From positions 1-64,000 of the forward strand of contig CAKSIH010000006.1 in assembly GCA_934462705.1 (NCBI GenBank): a DNA stretch of 64,000 nucleotides, read 5' to 3'. Below, one piece after another: positions 26,886 to 36,314 of this stretch (positions are counted from its first letter, which is position 1; each line of letters opens with the position of its first letter). Position numbers and translations under genes: made by a program. This stretch comes from an uncultured Eubacteriales bacterium (lineage in GTDB: Bacteria > Bacillota > Clostridia > Oscillospirales > Acutalibacteraceae). Under the pieces are notes generated by a model. The model was not told the origin of the DNA, made no database searches, and saw nothing but the letters and a program-made list of their open reading frames with translations.

Positions 26886-29800
26886 ATGTTACTGAAATCT
26901 CTTGAAATACAAGGATTTAAAACTTTTCCGGAGAAAACTCTTCTTTCATTTGATAAAGGGATAACAGCAGTGGTTGGCCCCAACGGAAGTGGAAAAAGCA
27001 ATATTAGTGATGCCATACGCTGGACTTTAGGAGAGCAATCTATAAAGACATTAAGATGCGCTAAAATGGAGGATATAATTTTCAGCGGGTCAGAAAAAAG
27101 GAAACCCAGGGGGTTTGCTGAAGTAGTGTTGAATTTTGATAACCGCGATAGAACTTTAGTAATTGATGAAGACGATGTTTCTGTTACAAGAAGATATTAT
27201 CGTTCTGGTGAGAGTGAATACCTTATTAATGGAAATATGGTGAGGCTTAAAGATATACATGAGCTTTTTATGGATACCGGTCTTGGTAGAGATGGTTATT
27301 CTATGATAAGTCAAGGTAAGATTGATAGTATAGTATCATCACGCCCGGAGGACAGAAGGGAGATATTTGAGGAAGCTGCAGGCATCTCGAAATATAAATA
27401 TAGAAAATCGGAAGCTGAGAGAAAGTTATTACAGGCGGAAGAAAACCTTATTAGACTTAAAGATATATTAAAAGAACTTTCTGAGAGAATAGGGCCTTTG
27501 AAGGAGCAGTCTGAGAAAGCAAAAACTTATTTAGAGCTTGCAAACAAAAAAAAAGCTTTGGAGATAGGAACTTGGCTTTTCTCTTTAGATGAATCATCTA
27601 AAATTTTGGAAGCTCAAAATACTAAACTTGAAATATCTCGAGATCACTATAATGAAATAGAATCTGCTATAGATTGTATGTTAAAGGAAACTGAAGAAAT
27701 AGGGGAAAAAATAAATAAGCATTCTTCTAATATTGATGCAATAAAAAGAGAAATAAATATTAATGAAGAAAGTTTAAATGCTAAAGTTAATGAAGTTTCG
27801 GTCTTAAAAAACGATATTTTACATAACAATGAAAATATTAAACGTATAGAATCAGAAATGGAGGTTATTTCAAAATCGGAAGTTAACGTAAATGAGGAAA
27901 TTACTAAGAGAAAAGATAATGTAGAAAAGCTTAAGAAGGTATTATTTGAAAAACAAATTGATTTAGAACAATATAATCAAATTATAGATAAATTATCCAA
28001 AGAAGCAGATAAATCATCTAAATGTGTAGAAGATATATCATTAAACTTAATAGAAAGAAATAAGCACATATCGTTTGCAAAAGCCAATATTGAGGCCTGT
28101 GAAGCTAATTTAAAAGACTTGATTGTAAAAAAAGTGACTATAAATGAAGAGATAAGCACTTTAGAAGCAAACTTAGAGTCAAAATCCCAGGATGCAATAT
28201 TGTATTTTAATAAGACAAATGAAATAAAAAATGCTTTAGCTGATAAGGCAGCGAGTCTGAATATTTTAGAAGATAAATTGATTAAAAAGAAAAAAGAAAA
28301 TGACAACTTTAAGGAGCTTTCTGGTAAGTTGACTCTTGACGCAGAAGAGCAGTTTAGAAAAGTGCGCTTATTGCAAGATCTGGAGAGAAATTTTGATGGT
28401 TTTTCTGGTAGCGTAAAATTTATAATGAAACAAACACAGAAAGGAAAACTTGATAATATATGTGGGCCAGTTTCCAGCATAATTACTGTACCAAATGAAT
28501 ATGTTGTTGCAGTGGAAACTGCTTTGGGCTATTCTATGCAAAGTGTAGTTGTTCAAACTAATTATGCTGCAAAAAAAGCAATTGCATTTCTTAAAGAAAA
28601 AGGTGCGGGAAGAGCAACGTTTTTGCCTGTTGAGACTATTAATGGAAATTTATTAGATGTAAGTGAAGTAAAAAGATGTAAAGGCTTTGTAGAGCTTTGC
28701 AATAGACTTTGCATTTATGATCAAAAATACAGTGGAATTTTACATTATCTTTTAGGAAGAACTGTAGTTGTTAATAATTTAGATAATGCTACTGAAATAG
28801 CTAAAAAATTTTCTTATAAGTTTAAAATTGTAACTTTAGATGGTCAAATAGTAAATGCAGGAGGTTCTTTAACTGGAGGTTCAAGAGTAAAAAGTGCAGG
28901 GATATTATCTAGAACCACTGAAATAGAGAAATCTAAAGAAATGGCAAATAGTTTGTATAGTAAGGCTGAAAATATTAAAGCTATCTTGAAGGCTTCATTA
29001 ATGGAAGAGCAAAAGTTGAGTGATGAAATTATTATTGTAAAAAATGATATTTCTAATATAAGTGATAAATATTCTAAATATTTTGAGATTTTTACAAGAT
29101 GCTCTTTGGAAAAGGACAGTCTTAATAAACAACTAAAATCTTTGATTGGGGAAAAGAATGCAGTTTATTCTAAAATTGAAAATTTAAATTTAAGTAGAGA
29201 TAAATATTTAAAGACCCTTGAAGAAGAGAAAATAAAAATTCAGGAGTTTGAATGTAGCTTAACTGAAATGACAAAATGTAAGGAGAAACTTTTGTCTCAA
29301 AAAGAAGAATTAAGTTCAAAAATTCATGAAGTTAATATGGAAGTATTGTCTTTAAAAAAAGATGTAAGTAGTATGAATTCAGAAATAGAATCTATCTTAT
29401 CCAGAAAATTTGAAAGCGGTAAAAAATGTGAAAGTTTAAAAAGTCAAATAGATCAGTTTAGTTTAAAAAATATAGGAATAAAAGATAAGGTAAATTTAAT
29501 TGAAGATGAAATTGTATTAATAAAAGAAAGAAATACAAAAAAGGTAGAGCTAATAAATACATTAAATGACGCGAGACTAAATTTTGAAAAAAATATAACT
29601 GAACTTAGAAAAAAAGAGCGTGAAAGGATATCTGAGCGTGAAAATGTAGCTTTAGAAGTCGCAAGATTAGAAGAACGAAAAGATAGTTTGCAAATTGAAT
29701 ATGATAAAATAATTGCGAAACTTTGGGATGAGTATGAGCTTACAAGAAGGGAAGCTCTGGAAGCATATGATAAATTGGAGAATATTCAAAAAGCAAAAAT

Positions 29801-30455
29801 TGAATTAAGCAATATAAAAAACAAGATAAAGAGTTTAGGGACAGTAAATGTTGCTGCAATTGATGAATATAAGGTTGTTTTTGAAAGATATGATTTTATG
29901 AATGGCCAAGTATTAGATGCAGAAAAATCTAAAAAAGAGCTTTATAATTTGATTAATGATTTGACAGATCAAATGAAGACATTATTTACAAAAAGATTTG
30001 TTAAAATAAGTGAAGGCTTTTCTGAAATATTTAAGGAACTTTTTGATGGTGGTAAGGCAACACTTAAACTTACTCAGCCGGATGATATTTTGAGAAGTGG
30101 TATAGAGATATTTGTTCAACCACCGGGTAAAATTGTAACTCATCTTGAGTCTTTATCTGGTGGAGAGAAAGCTCTTATTGCTATTACATTGTATTTTTCT
30201 ATAATGAAAGTTAGTCCGGCACCATTTTGTGTTTTGGATGAAATTGAAGCGGCACTTGATGAAGTGAATGTTGACAGATTTGCAGCATATCTTAGGAAAA
30301 TGAATAAAAGTACTCAATTTATAGTAATAAGTCATAGAAGGGGTACTATGGAGGAAGCAGATGTACTTTATGGGGTTACTATGCAACAAGAAGGTATCTC
30401 TAAAGTATTAGAGCTAAAAACGTATGAATTATCAGATGATTTTGTTGAGAGGTGA
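26886..30455 (+). CDS. smc: Chromosome segregation ATPase SMC
   Basis: A 1189-residue SMC protein. The N-terminal ATPase half starts LKSLEIQGFKTF with Walker A GPNGSGKSNI; two long coiled coils flank a hinge near residues 500-670 (ending with the glycine motif GGSLTGGS); the C-terminal half has the signature LSGGEKAL and Walker B FCVLDEIEAALDE. SMC works with ScpA/ScpB to condense and segregate the chromosome; scpAB are not in the window. The ATG at 26886 lies just after GGGGGA and gives the standard N-terminus. Confidence 0.97.
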   Translation: MLLKSLEIQGFKTFPEKTLLSFDKGITAVVGPNGSGKSNISDAIRWTLGEQSIKTLRCAKMEDIIFSGSEKRKPRGFAEVVLNFDNRDRTLVIDEDDVSVTRRYYRSGESEYLINGNMVRLKDIHELFMDTGLGRDGYSMISQGKIDSIVSSRPEDRREIFEEAAGISKYKYRKSEAERKLLQAEENLIRLKDILKELSERIGPLKEQSEKAKTYLELANKKKALEIGTWLFSLDESSKILEAQNTKLEISRDHYNEIESAIDCMLKETEEIGEKINKHSSNIDAIKREININEESLNAKVNEVSVLKNDILHNNENIKRIESEMEVISKSEVNVNEEITKRKDNVEKLKKVLFEKQIDLEQYNQIIDKLSKEADKSSKCVEDISLNLIERNKHISFAKANIEACEANLKDLIVKKVTINEEISTLEANLESKSQDAILYFNKTNEIKNALADKAASLNILEDKLIKKKKENDNFKELSGKLTLDAEEQFRKVRLLQDLERNFDGFSGSVKFIMKQTQKGKLDNICGPVSSIITVPNEYVVAVETALGYSMQSVVVQTNYAAKKAIAFLKEKGAGRATFLPVETINGNLLDVSEVKRCKGFVELCNRLCIYDQKYSGILHYLLGRTVVVNNLDNATEIAKKFSYKFKIVTLDGQIVNAGGSLTGGSRVKSAGILSRTTEIEKSKEMANSLYSKAENIKAILKASLMEEQKLSDEIIIVKNDISNISDKYSKYFEIFTRCSLEKDSLNKQLKSLIGEKNAVYSKIENLNLSRDKYLKTLEEEKIKIQEFECSLTEMTKCKEKLLSQKEELSSKIHEVNMEVLSLKKDVSSMNSEIESILSRKFESGKKCESLKSQIDQFSLKNIGIKDKVNLIEDEIVLIKERNTKKVELINTLNDARLNFEKNITELRKKERERISERENVALEVARLEERKDSLQIEYDKIIAKLWDEYELTRREALEAYDKLENIQKAKIELSNIKNKIKSLGTVNVAAIDEYKVVFERYDFMNGQVLDAEKSKKELYNLINDLTDQMKTLFTKRFVKISEGFSEIFKELFDGGKATLKLTQPDDILRSGIEIFVQPPGKIVTHLESLSGGEKALIAITLYFSIMKVSPAPFCVLDEIEAALDEVNVDRFAAYLRKMNKSTQFIVISHRRGTMEEADVLYGVTMQQEGISKVLELKTYELSDDFVER

Positions 30456-30460
30456 AATGT

Positions 30461-31381
30461 GTGGGTTTATTTTCTAAATTTAAACAAGGTTTAAAAAAGA
30501 CAAAGGATAGTGTTGTGGGGCAAATAGACTCTATGTTCAAATCTTTTAAAAAGATAGATGAAGAACTTTTTGAAGAGTTGGAAGAATTGCTCATAATGGG
30601 TGATGTTGGCGTTTATACAGCACAGAGAATTTGCCAGACGTTAAGGGATAGAGTAAAGCAGACTGGCGAAAATGATGCAGAGAAAGTCAAGGGACTTTTA
30701 AAAGATATAATTAAGGAAATTCTTACAGGAGAAAATGATTTAAATGTGAATTCTAAGCCATCAGTTATACTTGTGATAGGTGTTAATGGAGTTGGAAAAA
30801 CAACAACTATAGGAAAACTTGCAGCAACTTTTAAAGATGAGGGTAAACGTGTAATATTGGGTGCTGCAGATACCTTTAGGGCTGCAGCAATTGATCAGCT
30901 GCAAATTTGGGCGGATAGAGCAAATGTTGATATTGTAAAACAAAATGAAGGTTCTGATCCGGCAGCAGTTGTTTTTGATACTATTTCAGCGGCAAAGGCG
31001 AGAGGTTCAGATATAATAATTTGTGATACAGCAGGAAGATTACACAATAAGAAACATCTTATGGATGAGCTGTCGAAAATAAGTAGAGTTATTGAAAGAG
31101 AGCTACCGAATGCAGATACTGAAGTTTTACTTGTTCTGGACGCTACGACTGGACAAAATGCAGTAAATCAAGCTAAAGAGTTTAAAAATGCCGCAAAAAT
31201 TACCGGTGTTGTATTAACTAAGCTGGATGGAACGGCTAAGGGAGGTATAGTTTTAGCAGTGAAAGAAGAGCTTAACATACCTGTAAAATATGTTGGGATA
31301 GGAGAACAGGTTGATGATTTGCAGCCATTTAATGCTGATCTTTTTGTTGATGCTTTGTTTGACAGTGATGATGAACAATAA
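30461..31381 (+). CDS. ftsY: Signal recognition particle receptor FtsY
   Basis: A 306-residue SRP GTPase that docks ribosome-SRP complexes at the membrane. After a short N domain, the G domain shows GVNGVGKTTTIGKLA (P-loop), DTFRAAA, DTAGRLHNKK and TKLDGTAKGG. The acidic A domain is nearly absent, as in many Gram-positives; the start MGLFSKFKQGL is the amphipathic membrane helix. GTG 30461 is 8 nt after GAGAGG; an earlier GTG at 30452 overlaps the site. Confidence 0.96.
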   Translation: MGLFSKFKQGLKKTKDSVVGQIDSMFKSFKKIDEELFEELEELLIMGDVGVYTAQRICQTLRDRVKQTGENDAEKVKGLLKDIIKEILTGENDLNVNSKPSVILVIGVNGVGKTTTIGKLAATFKDEGKRVILGAADTFRAAAIDQLQIWADRANVDIVKQNEGSDPAAVVFDTISAAKARGSDIIICDTAGRLHNKKHLMDELSKISRVIERELPNADTEVLLVLDATTGQNAVNQAKEFKNAAKITGVVLTKLDGTAKGGIVLAVKEELNIPVKYVGIGEQVDDLQPFNADLFVDALFDSDDEQ

Positions 31382-31419
31382 GGGGGATAATGCAGTTTTT
31401 TGATTCTGCGGTGATTTAT

Positions 31420-32013
31420 ATGAATTTTTTAATTGCAACAAATAATGAAAAAAAATTGGTAGAGCTAAAAAGAATACTTGCAAAGTTTAATATAAATGTT
31501 ATGACAGCAAAACAAGCTAATATTGATCTTTCAGGTGTTGAAGAAACGGGCAAAACATTTGAAGAAAATGCAAGAATTAAAGCTGTTTCTGCAATGAAAC
31601 TCAGTGGCATGCCTGCAATAGGAGATGATTCGGGTCTAATGGTGGATGCACTAAACGGAGAGCCTGGGATTTATTCTGCAAGATATGCTGGGATTGGAGC
31701 AAGTGATGATCAAAAAATAAATAAATTGCTGCTTAATATGCAAGATATAGGATATGATAAGCGTAATGCAAAATTTGTATGTGCTGTTTGTTGTGTATTC
31801 CCGGATGGAAAGGAAATAGCAGTTAAGGGTGAATGCTTTGGAAAAATTGGATTTGATAAACATGGAGAAGGTGGTTTTGGGTATGATCCAATATTTGTTA
31901 CTCAAAGTGGAAGGACCTTTGCGGAGCTTAACTCAAAAGAAAAGGACGAAATAAGCCATAGGGGAAACGCTCTTAGAAAGTTTGAGGAAGAATTAAAGAA
32001 ATTTTTAAGTTAA
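31420..32013 (+). CDS. rdgB: XTP/dITP pyrophosphatase (RdgB/HAM1 family)
   Basis: A 197-residue house-cleaning enzyme that hydrolyses dITP and XTP to monophosphates. The family start FLIATNNEKKLVEL, the SxxA/GDDSGLMVDALNG core and the FGYDPIF and ISHRGNAL motifs are all present. The start is uncertain: ATG 31420 gives the usual N-terminus and has GGTG 6 nt upstream; ATG 31390, ten codons earlier, follows AGGGGG very closely. Confidence 0.93.
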   Translation: MNFLIATNNEKKLVELKRILAKFNINVMTAKQANIDLSGVEETGKTFEENARIKAVSAMKLSGMPAIGDDSGLMVDALNGEPGIYSARYAGIGASDDQKINKLLLNMQDIGYDKRNAKFVCAVCCVFPDGKEIAVKGECFGKIGFDKHGEGGFGYDPIFVTQSGRTFAELNSKEKDEISHRGNALRKFEEELKKFLS

Positions 32014-32029
32014 AAAGGAGACAAAATTA

Positions 32030-32320
32030 ATGTTAACAAGTAAACAACGTGCATATCTTCGTGCTATGTCAAATGATATGGATACAGTTTTAATAATAGG
32101 TAAAGGTTCGATTACGAAAGAAATAATAAATCAGGCAAAACTGGTGCTTGAGTCAAGGGAGTTGATAAAAGGAAGGGTTCTTGAAACAGCTGGAATTTCA
32201 GCGAGACAAGCAGCAGATGAGATATCACAATCAATTGATTGTGATATTGTTCAGGTTATAGGAACGAAATTTATTTTATTTAAGAAAAAGAAAAAAGACT
32301 CTAAAATAATTTTGCCATGA
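32030..32320 (+). CDS. yhbY: YhbY/CRM-domain RNA-binding protein
   Basis: A 96-residue single CRM domain protein (LTSKQRAYLRA at the start, LIIGKGSIT loop, QVIGTKFILFKKKK end). Such proteins associate with pre-50S particles during ribosome assembly. AAAGGAG precedes the ATG; its end overlaps nadD by 4 bp. The yhbY-nadD-yqeK order is standard in Firmicutes. Confidence 0.92.
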   Translation: MLTSKQRAYLRAMSNDMDTVLIIGKGSITKEIINQAKLVLESRELIKGRVLETAGISARQAADEISQSIDCDIVQVIGTKFILFKKKKKDSKIILP

Positions 32321-32919
32321 ATAAAAACAAGTTGTTAATCTTTGGGGGGAGTTTTAATCCTGTACATAACGGTCACATAAACTTAGCTTTAGCGGCACAG
32401 AGTTTTATAGATGCTGACAAATTAATTGTTTTACCAACCAATATTTCACCACATAAAGGTGGCAATATTACTTCCTCTTTTCATAGGTTTAATATGTGCA
32501 AGATGGCATTTGGCAAATTTGATAAAACTGAAGTTTCAGATTTAGAAATAAAAAGGGGGGGGATTAGCTATACTATAGATAGCTTGAATGAATTTAGGAA
32601 AGTGTACCATGATTCTGAGATTTTTCTTTTAGTTGGTTCGGATATGCTTATTAATTTAATTTCATGGAAGGATGCAAATAAAATTTTTAAAATCACGAAG
32701 ATTTGTGCAGCATGTCGAACATATGGTGAGCACGAGCAAGTATTAAATTATTCAAAGTTTTTACAGAAAATGGGAGCAAAAGTTTTAATTATGGATTTTT
32801 ATCCATTTGAAGTCTCTTCATCTGAGATAAGAAGAAAAATAAAGGATAGTGTTAGTATTAGAGGACTTGTTCCAGATGATGTTTTTAATTATATAATTGA
32901 GAACAAACTTTATGTTTAG
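32317..32919 (+). CDS. nadD: Nicotinate-nucleotide adenylyltransferase
   Basis: A 200-residue nucleotidyltransferase that adenylylates NaMN to make deamido-NAD in NAD synthesis. The HxGH-type motif is in GGSFNPVHNGHINLA near the start, and the second nucleotide motif is SSSEIRRKIK near residue 167. It is followed 20 bp on by yqeK. Confidence 0.94.
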   Translation: MNKNKLLIFGGSFNPVHNGHINLALAAQSFIDADKLIVLPTNISPHKGGNITSSFHRFNMCKMAFGKFDKTEVSDLEIKRGGISYTIDSLNEFRKVYHDSEIFLLVGSDMLINLISWKDANKIFKITKICAACRTYGEHEQVLNYSKFLQKMGAKVLIMDFYPFEVSSSEIRRKIKDSVSIRGLVPDDVFNYIIENKLYV

Positions 32920-32939
32920 TAAAGCTTGGGGGTTATAAT

Positions 32940-33545
32940 GTGGAATATTATGTAAGTCTTATAAAAAAGAAACTCAGCAAAAAAAGATTTGAACATTGCA
33001 TAAATGTTTCTCGGGAGTGTGTAAAGCTTGCTAAAAAATATAATGTAGATCCTTACAAAGCTAAAATGGCGGGAATTTTGCATGACATAACTAAAGAAGA
33101 ACCATTTAAAAAACAAATGAACACGATAAAACATTTTGGCATGATAATGACAGAATATGAAAAAAAATCTCCTAGCCTTTGGCACCCGATATCTGGAGCA
33201 GCGTTTTTAAAATATAAACTGATGATTAAAGATAATGATATAATAAATGCAGTAAGATATCACACTACTGGTAGACCCAATATGTCTATGCTTGAAAAAA
33301 TAGTTTTTTTGTCTGATGCGATATCTATTGAAAGAAACTATAAGGGTGTTAGTTATTTAAGAGATTTGGCTTATAAGGATATTAATGAGGCTTTAGCAGA
33401 GTGTGTTGCCCTTAATTTAAAGAGGTTAGTGGAACTGAAATTATTTATAGAGCCAAATAGTATAATGCTTTATAATGAAGTTATAGATGATAATATAAAA
33501 AGTAGGATAAAAAAGGAAAATAATTTAAATTGCAGGAAAATATAA
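32940..33545 (+). CDS. yqeK: HD-domain diadenosine tetraphosphatase YqeK
   Basis: A 201-residue HD phosphohydrolase. Metal ligands appear in HCINVSRECVKLA, GILHDITKE and, later, HPISG and RYHTTGRP. YqeK enzymes split Ap4A symmetrically. GTG start after GGGGGT. The gene is normally followed by rsfS; here only a broken trace of it follows. Confidence 0.93.
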   Translation: MEYYVSLIKKKLSKKRFEHCINVSRECVKLAKKYNVDPYKAKMAGILHDITKEEPFKKQMNTIKHFGMIMTEYEKKSPSLWHPISGAAFLKYKLMIKDNDIINAVRYHTTGRPNMSMLEKIVFLSDAISIERNYKGVSYLRDLAYKDINEALAECVALNLKRLVELKLFIEPNSIMLYNEVIDDNIKSRIKKENNLNCRKI

Positions 33546-33804
33546 AGGGCAAAGTGTATGGTTAAAATTGTGAAGAAAAAATTACTTTTGATTGATTATG
33601 TTATTTTGGAAATTTGGACAAGTATTAAACATGCTAGGAACCTGACAAATAAACTAGAACTTTCACTTATAGTATAGTCGAGCCATATATATGTTATAGT
33701 TAAAATTTTTTCAAAATAAATTAGAAATTTTTATGACTTTGTAGTTCTTTCAAGCAAATTAGAATTATTTTGATGAAATATGTTATGAGGAAAAGAGTAA
33801 TTGA
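33546..33804 (+). pseudogene. rsfS: Probable remnant of rsfS (ribosome silencing factor)
   Basis: Directly after yqeK, where rsfS normally sits, one frame reads a 39-codon fragment (33558-33677) whose segment IDYVILEIWTSIKHARNL resembles the DYxxI...GTSxxHVxxIA core of RsfS. The same frame, past TAG (33675) and TAA (33717), reads YDFVV at 33732-33746, matching the GDFVVH segment at the spacing expected (47 residues from the DY Asp, against about 48 in the family). A frame-shifted YEEK at 33784-33795 recalls the C-terminal YELEKLW. The N-terminal ~20 residues are missing. Read by eye; no alignment was run. The loss, if real, removes the factor that keeps 50S subunits apart in stationary phase. 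Confidence 0.5.
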
Positions 33805-33893
33805 AATCTGTAAAAATATTTATTTTTACAAAAGTATTTGAGCTTAAGTGAGGAATGCAATGATAATAAAATAAATGTTATCTAAACTTAATA
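33805..33893. other. Short gap before the rpsU promoter
   Basis: AT-rich, with a small hairpin GTAAAAATA/TATTTTTAC near 33810-33829. Nothing else recognised. Confidence 0.4.
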
Positions 33894-33922
33894 TTGACAT
33901 TAATTTATTTTTGTTGTATAAT
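33894..33922 (+). promoter_or_regulatory. Predicted sigma-A promoter for rpsU
   Basis: TTGACA (33894-33899) and TATAAT (33917-33922), both consensus, with a 17-bp spacer. Confidence 0.85.
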
Positions 33923-33977
33923 TGTGTACACAACATAGAATTATACCCCTGCCTTACGGCGGATGGGAGGGAAATAA

Positions 33978-34151
33978 ATGGCTGAAATTAGAATTAAGGA
34001 TAACGAGTCTTTAGATAGTGCTCTTAGAAGATTTAAAAAGCAATGTTCAAGAGCAGGAGTTATAGCTGAAGTTCGCAAAAGAGAAGCTTATGAAAAGCCT
34101 TCAGTTAGACGTAGAAAGAAGTCTGAAGCAGCTAGAAAACGTAAATATTAA
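33978..34151 (+). CDS. rpsU: 30S ribosomal protein S21
   Basis: A 57-residue very basic protein starting [20 protein letters not shown] and ending SEAARKRKY, the S21 family pattern. GGGAGG lies upstream of the ATG, and a consensus promoter and a terminator flank it, so it is expressed on its own. S21 sits near the 3' end of 16S rRNA and aids initiation. Confidence 0.96.
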   Translation: MAEIRIKDNESLDSALRRFKKQCSRAGVIAEVRKREAYEKPSVRRRKKSEAARKRKY

Positions 34152-34156
34152 TTTTT

Positions 34157-34183
34157 AAGCGGGCATTTTTTGTCCGCTTTTTT
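34157..34183 (+). terminator. Rho-independent terminator after rpsU
   Basis: AAGCGGGCA (34157-34165) pairs with TGTCCGCTT (34171-34179), then a T run. Confidence 0.85.
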
Positions 34184-34209
34184 GATAAGATTTATTAGGG
34201 AGATTCAAT

Positions 34210-34683
34210 ATGTCAGTTTTTAAACCATATATGAAGTTAAAACGTATAGAAGATGTTAAATTAGGTTTATTGAAGCATTTAAAAATAAAGCTAATTTTAG
34301 TTGACATTGATAATACTCTTGTAGAACATGGGTTGGAAGATATAAGTATTGAGGTAGAGCATTGGTTAAATAACATAAAAAGACAAGGTATAAGATTGAT
34401 TTTAGTTTCCAACAATAGTGAAGAACGGGTTCGCAAATTTGCAAATAATGTAAGTTTAACCTATGTATCAAAAGCTAATAAACCTTTTCCTTTTAAAGTG
34501 GTAAAAAAATTAAAAGGATATAATAAAAGTAAAATATTACTTATTGGGGATCAAGTTTTTACCGATATCGTGTTTGCTAACTTGTTAGGTATAAGGTCAA
34601 TTTTATTGGAGCCAATAAATGAAAACGAACCTAAAAATATAAAGTTAAAAAGGATATTGGAAAGGCCTTTACGAAAAAATTAA
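34210..34683 (+). CDS. YqeG-family HAD phosphatase
   Basis: A 157-residue HAD IIIA phosphatase. The nucleophile motif is VDIDNTLV near residue 34, the second motif LVSNN near 70, and the last acid motif LIGDQVFTDI near 115. The Bacillus/Clostridium YqeG group is close to mitochondrial phosphatidylglycerophosphatases, so a phospholipid role is possible. GGGAG precedes the ATG. It leads a run with aroQ and the aminopeptidase. Confidence 0.87.
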   Translation: MSVFKPYMKLKRIEDVKLGLLKHLKIKLILVDIDNTLVEHGLEDISIEVEHWLNNIKRQGIRLILVSNNSEERVRKFANNVSLTYVSKANKPFPFKVVKKLKGYNKSKILLIGDQVFTDIVFANLLGIRSILLEPINENEPKNIKLKRILERPLRKN

Positions 34684-34697
34684 GGGAGTTGGCATTG

Positions 34698-35129
34698 GTG
34701 AAAAAAATAGCTGTAATTTTAGGGCCAAACTTGAATATGACTGGAATTAGAGAAAAGAATTTATATGGTAGCGAGCACTACAGTGATATAAAGGATGAAA
34801 TATTAAAGTATGCTAGAGAACAAGATTTGGCATGTGAAATTTTTCAATCTAATCATGAAGGGGCTCTAATTGACAAAATACATAGTTTAATTGGTAAAGT
34901 TGATGGTCTTATAATAAATGCCGGAGGGCTTACACATTATAGCATTTGCTTAAGAGACGCACTTGCCTGTATTGAAATACCGTGTTTAGAAGTTCATATG
35001 ACGAATATTTTTGCAAGGGAAAAGTTTCGTGCAGTTTCAGTTATTTCAGATGTATGCATTGGTATTATAGCAGGTTTTGGAAAGAATAGCTATTTTCTTG
35101 CAATAGACGCTTTAAAAAGAAATTTATAA
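34698..35129 (+). CDS. aroQ: 3-dehydroquinate dehydratase, type II
   Basis: A 143-residue AroQ, catalysing step three of the shikimate pathway. Family motifs: ILGPNLNMTGIRE near the start, QSNHEGALIDKIH, NAGGLTHYS and EVHMTNIFARE. The catalytic Tyr appears in NLYG. The GTG at 34698 gives the standard N-terminus and lies 9 nt after GGGAG; TTG 34695 is also possible. No other shikimate gene is near. Confidence 0.93.
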   Translation: MKKIAVILGPNLNMTGIREKNLYGSEHYSDIKDEILKYAREQDLACEIFQSNHEGALIDKIHSLIGKVDGLIINAGGLTHYSICLRDALACIEIPCLEVHMTNIFAREKFRAVSVISDVCIGIIAGFGKNSYFLAIDALKRNL

Positions 35130-35143
35130 GTAAGGTGTTTAAT

Positions 35144-36235
35144 ATGAATGAGCAAATTTTTAAATTTTTAAATAACTTACCAAAAGAAGAAGGTAATGCT
35201 AAGGTTGATGCAGCTGTAATTTATTCAAATGTAAATCGATTTTACTTAACTGGATTTAAGTCTAGTGATGGGGTAGTTATAATTACAAGGAATAATTCTT
35301 ATTTGTTAGTTGACTTTAGATATTATGAAATCGCAAAAAAGACTGTAGAGAACTTTGAAGTAATTTTAGTAAATAATTTTAAAAACTCAATTAAGGATAT
35401 AATAAAAAAAGAAAATTTAAAGGGCATTTTGTTGGAGTTTGAAAAGTTAACACTTTCTGTTGCTAAAAATCTCGAGGCAATTATTAATGAATGTGGAGCA
35501 ACTGCGATTATATCTTCGACACTTGATAATATACTTTCTTCAATTAGAATTATTAAGACAAAAAAGGAAGTAGAAAAAATTAAGATTTCTCAACAAATAG
35601 CAGAGGCTGCATTTGATTTTGTTTTACCAAGAATTGTGCCGGGTATTAGAGAGAAAGACGTAGCGCTTGATTTAGAGTTTTTTATGAGAAAAAATGGTGC
35701 TTCGTCATCAGCATTTGATATAATAGTCGTTAGTGGTAAAAATAGCTCATTGCCACATGGAGAACCAAGTGATAAAGCTATAGAAGAAGGAGAATTTGTT
35801 ACTATAGACATTGGAGCAGTTTATAAAGGCTACAATAGTGACATGACAAGAACCATCGCTATTGGTGAAATTACAGATAGGCAAAAAGAAGTATATAATA
35901 CGGTTTTGAAGGCTCAAAATGCTGCTCTTGACATATTAAAACCAGGGGTAAGGTGCAGTGATGTAGACAAGGTTGCTAGAGATATTATTTATAATGCTGG
36001 GTTTGAAGGTTGCTTTGGCCATTCTTTAGGGCACGGTGTAGGGTTAGAAGTTCATGAAAGCCCTAGCTTGTCACCTAAAAATATGGAGCTTTTAAAGCCA
36101 GGAATGGTAGTTACGGTTGAACCGGGAATATACATTAAAAATGACTTTGGAGTAAGAATAGAAGACATGGTTTTAATTAATGATTCAGGGTATAAGAACT
36201 TTACCAATATAAAAAAAGATTTAATAATAATTTAA
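35144..36235 (+). CDS. Xaa-Pro aminopeptidase-type M24 peptidase
   Basis: A 363-residue metallopeptidase of the M24B family. The N-terminal creatinase-like domain (~1-130) is followed by the pita-bread catalytic domain with the metal ligands in VTIDIGAVYKGYNSDMTRT, GHSLGHGVGLEVHE and TVEPGIY. It removes N-terminal residues before proline. The same aroQ-pepP-efp neighbourhood is usual in Firmicutes, where EF-P handles polyproline translation. ATG 35144 follows AAGGTG by 8 nt. Confidence 0.93.
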   Translation: MNEQIFKFLNNLPKEEGNAKVDAAVIYSNVNRFYLTGFKSSDGVVIITRNNSYLLVDFRYYEIAKKTVENFEVILVNNFKNSIKDIIKKENLKGILLEFEKLTLSVAKNLEAIINECGATAIISSTLDNILSSIRIIKTKKEVEKIKISQQIAEAAFDFVLPRIVPGIREKDVALDLEFFMRKNGASSSAFDIIVVSGKNSSLPHGEPSDKAIEEGEFVTIDIGAVYKGYNSDMTRTIAIGEITDRQKEVYNTVLKAQNAALDILKPGVRCSDVDKVARDIIYNAGFEGCFGHSLGHGVGLEVHESPSLSPKNMELLKPGMVVTVEPGIYIKNDFGVRIEDMVLINDSGYKNFTNIKKDLIII

Positions 36236-36253
36236 AAAAATAAAAATTTAGAC

Positions 36254-36282
36254 TTGAAGTTTTTTTTATTTTGATATAAAAT
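36254..36282 (+). promoter_or_regulatory. Predicted promoter for efp
   Basis: TTGAAG (36254-36259) and TAAAAT (36277-36282) with a 17-bp spacer. Confidence 0.55.
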
Positions 36283-36314
36283 GCTATTAGACGCATTTGA
36301 CTGGAGGATTTTTT

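Noticed and set aside
33923..33977. Structured leader before rpsU
   Set aside because: The CCCCTGCC...GGCGGATGGG stretch can pair imperfectly, but I could not match it to a known leader.
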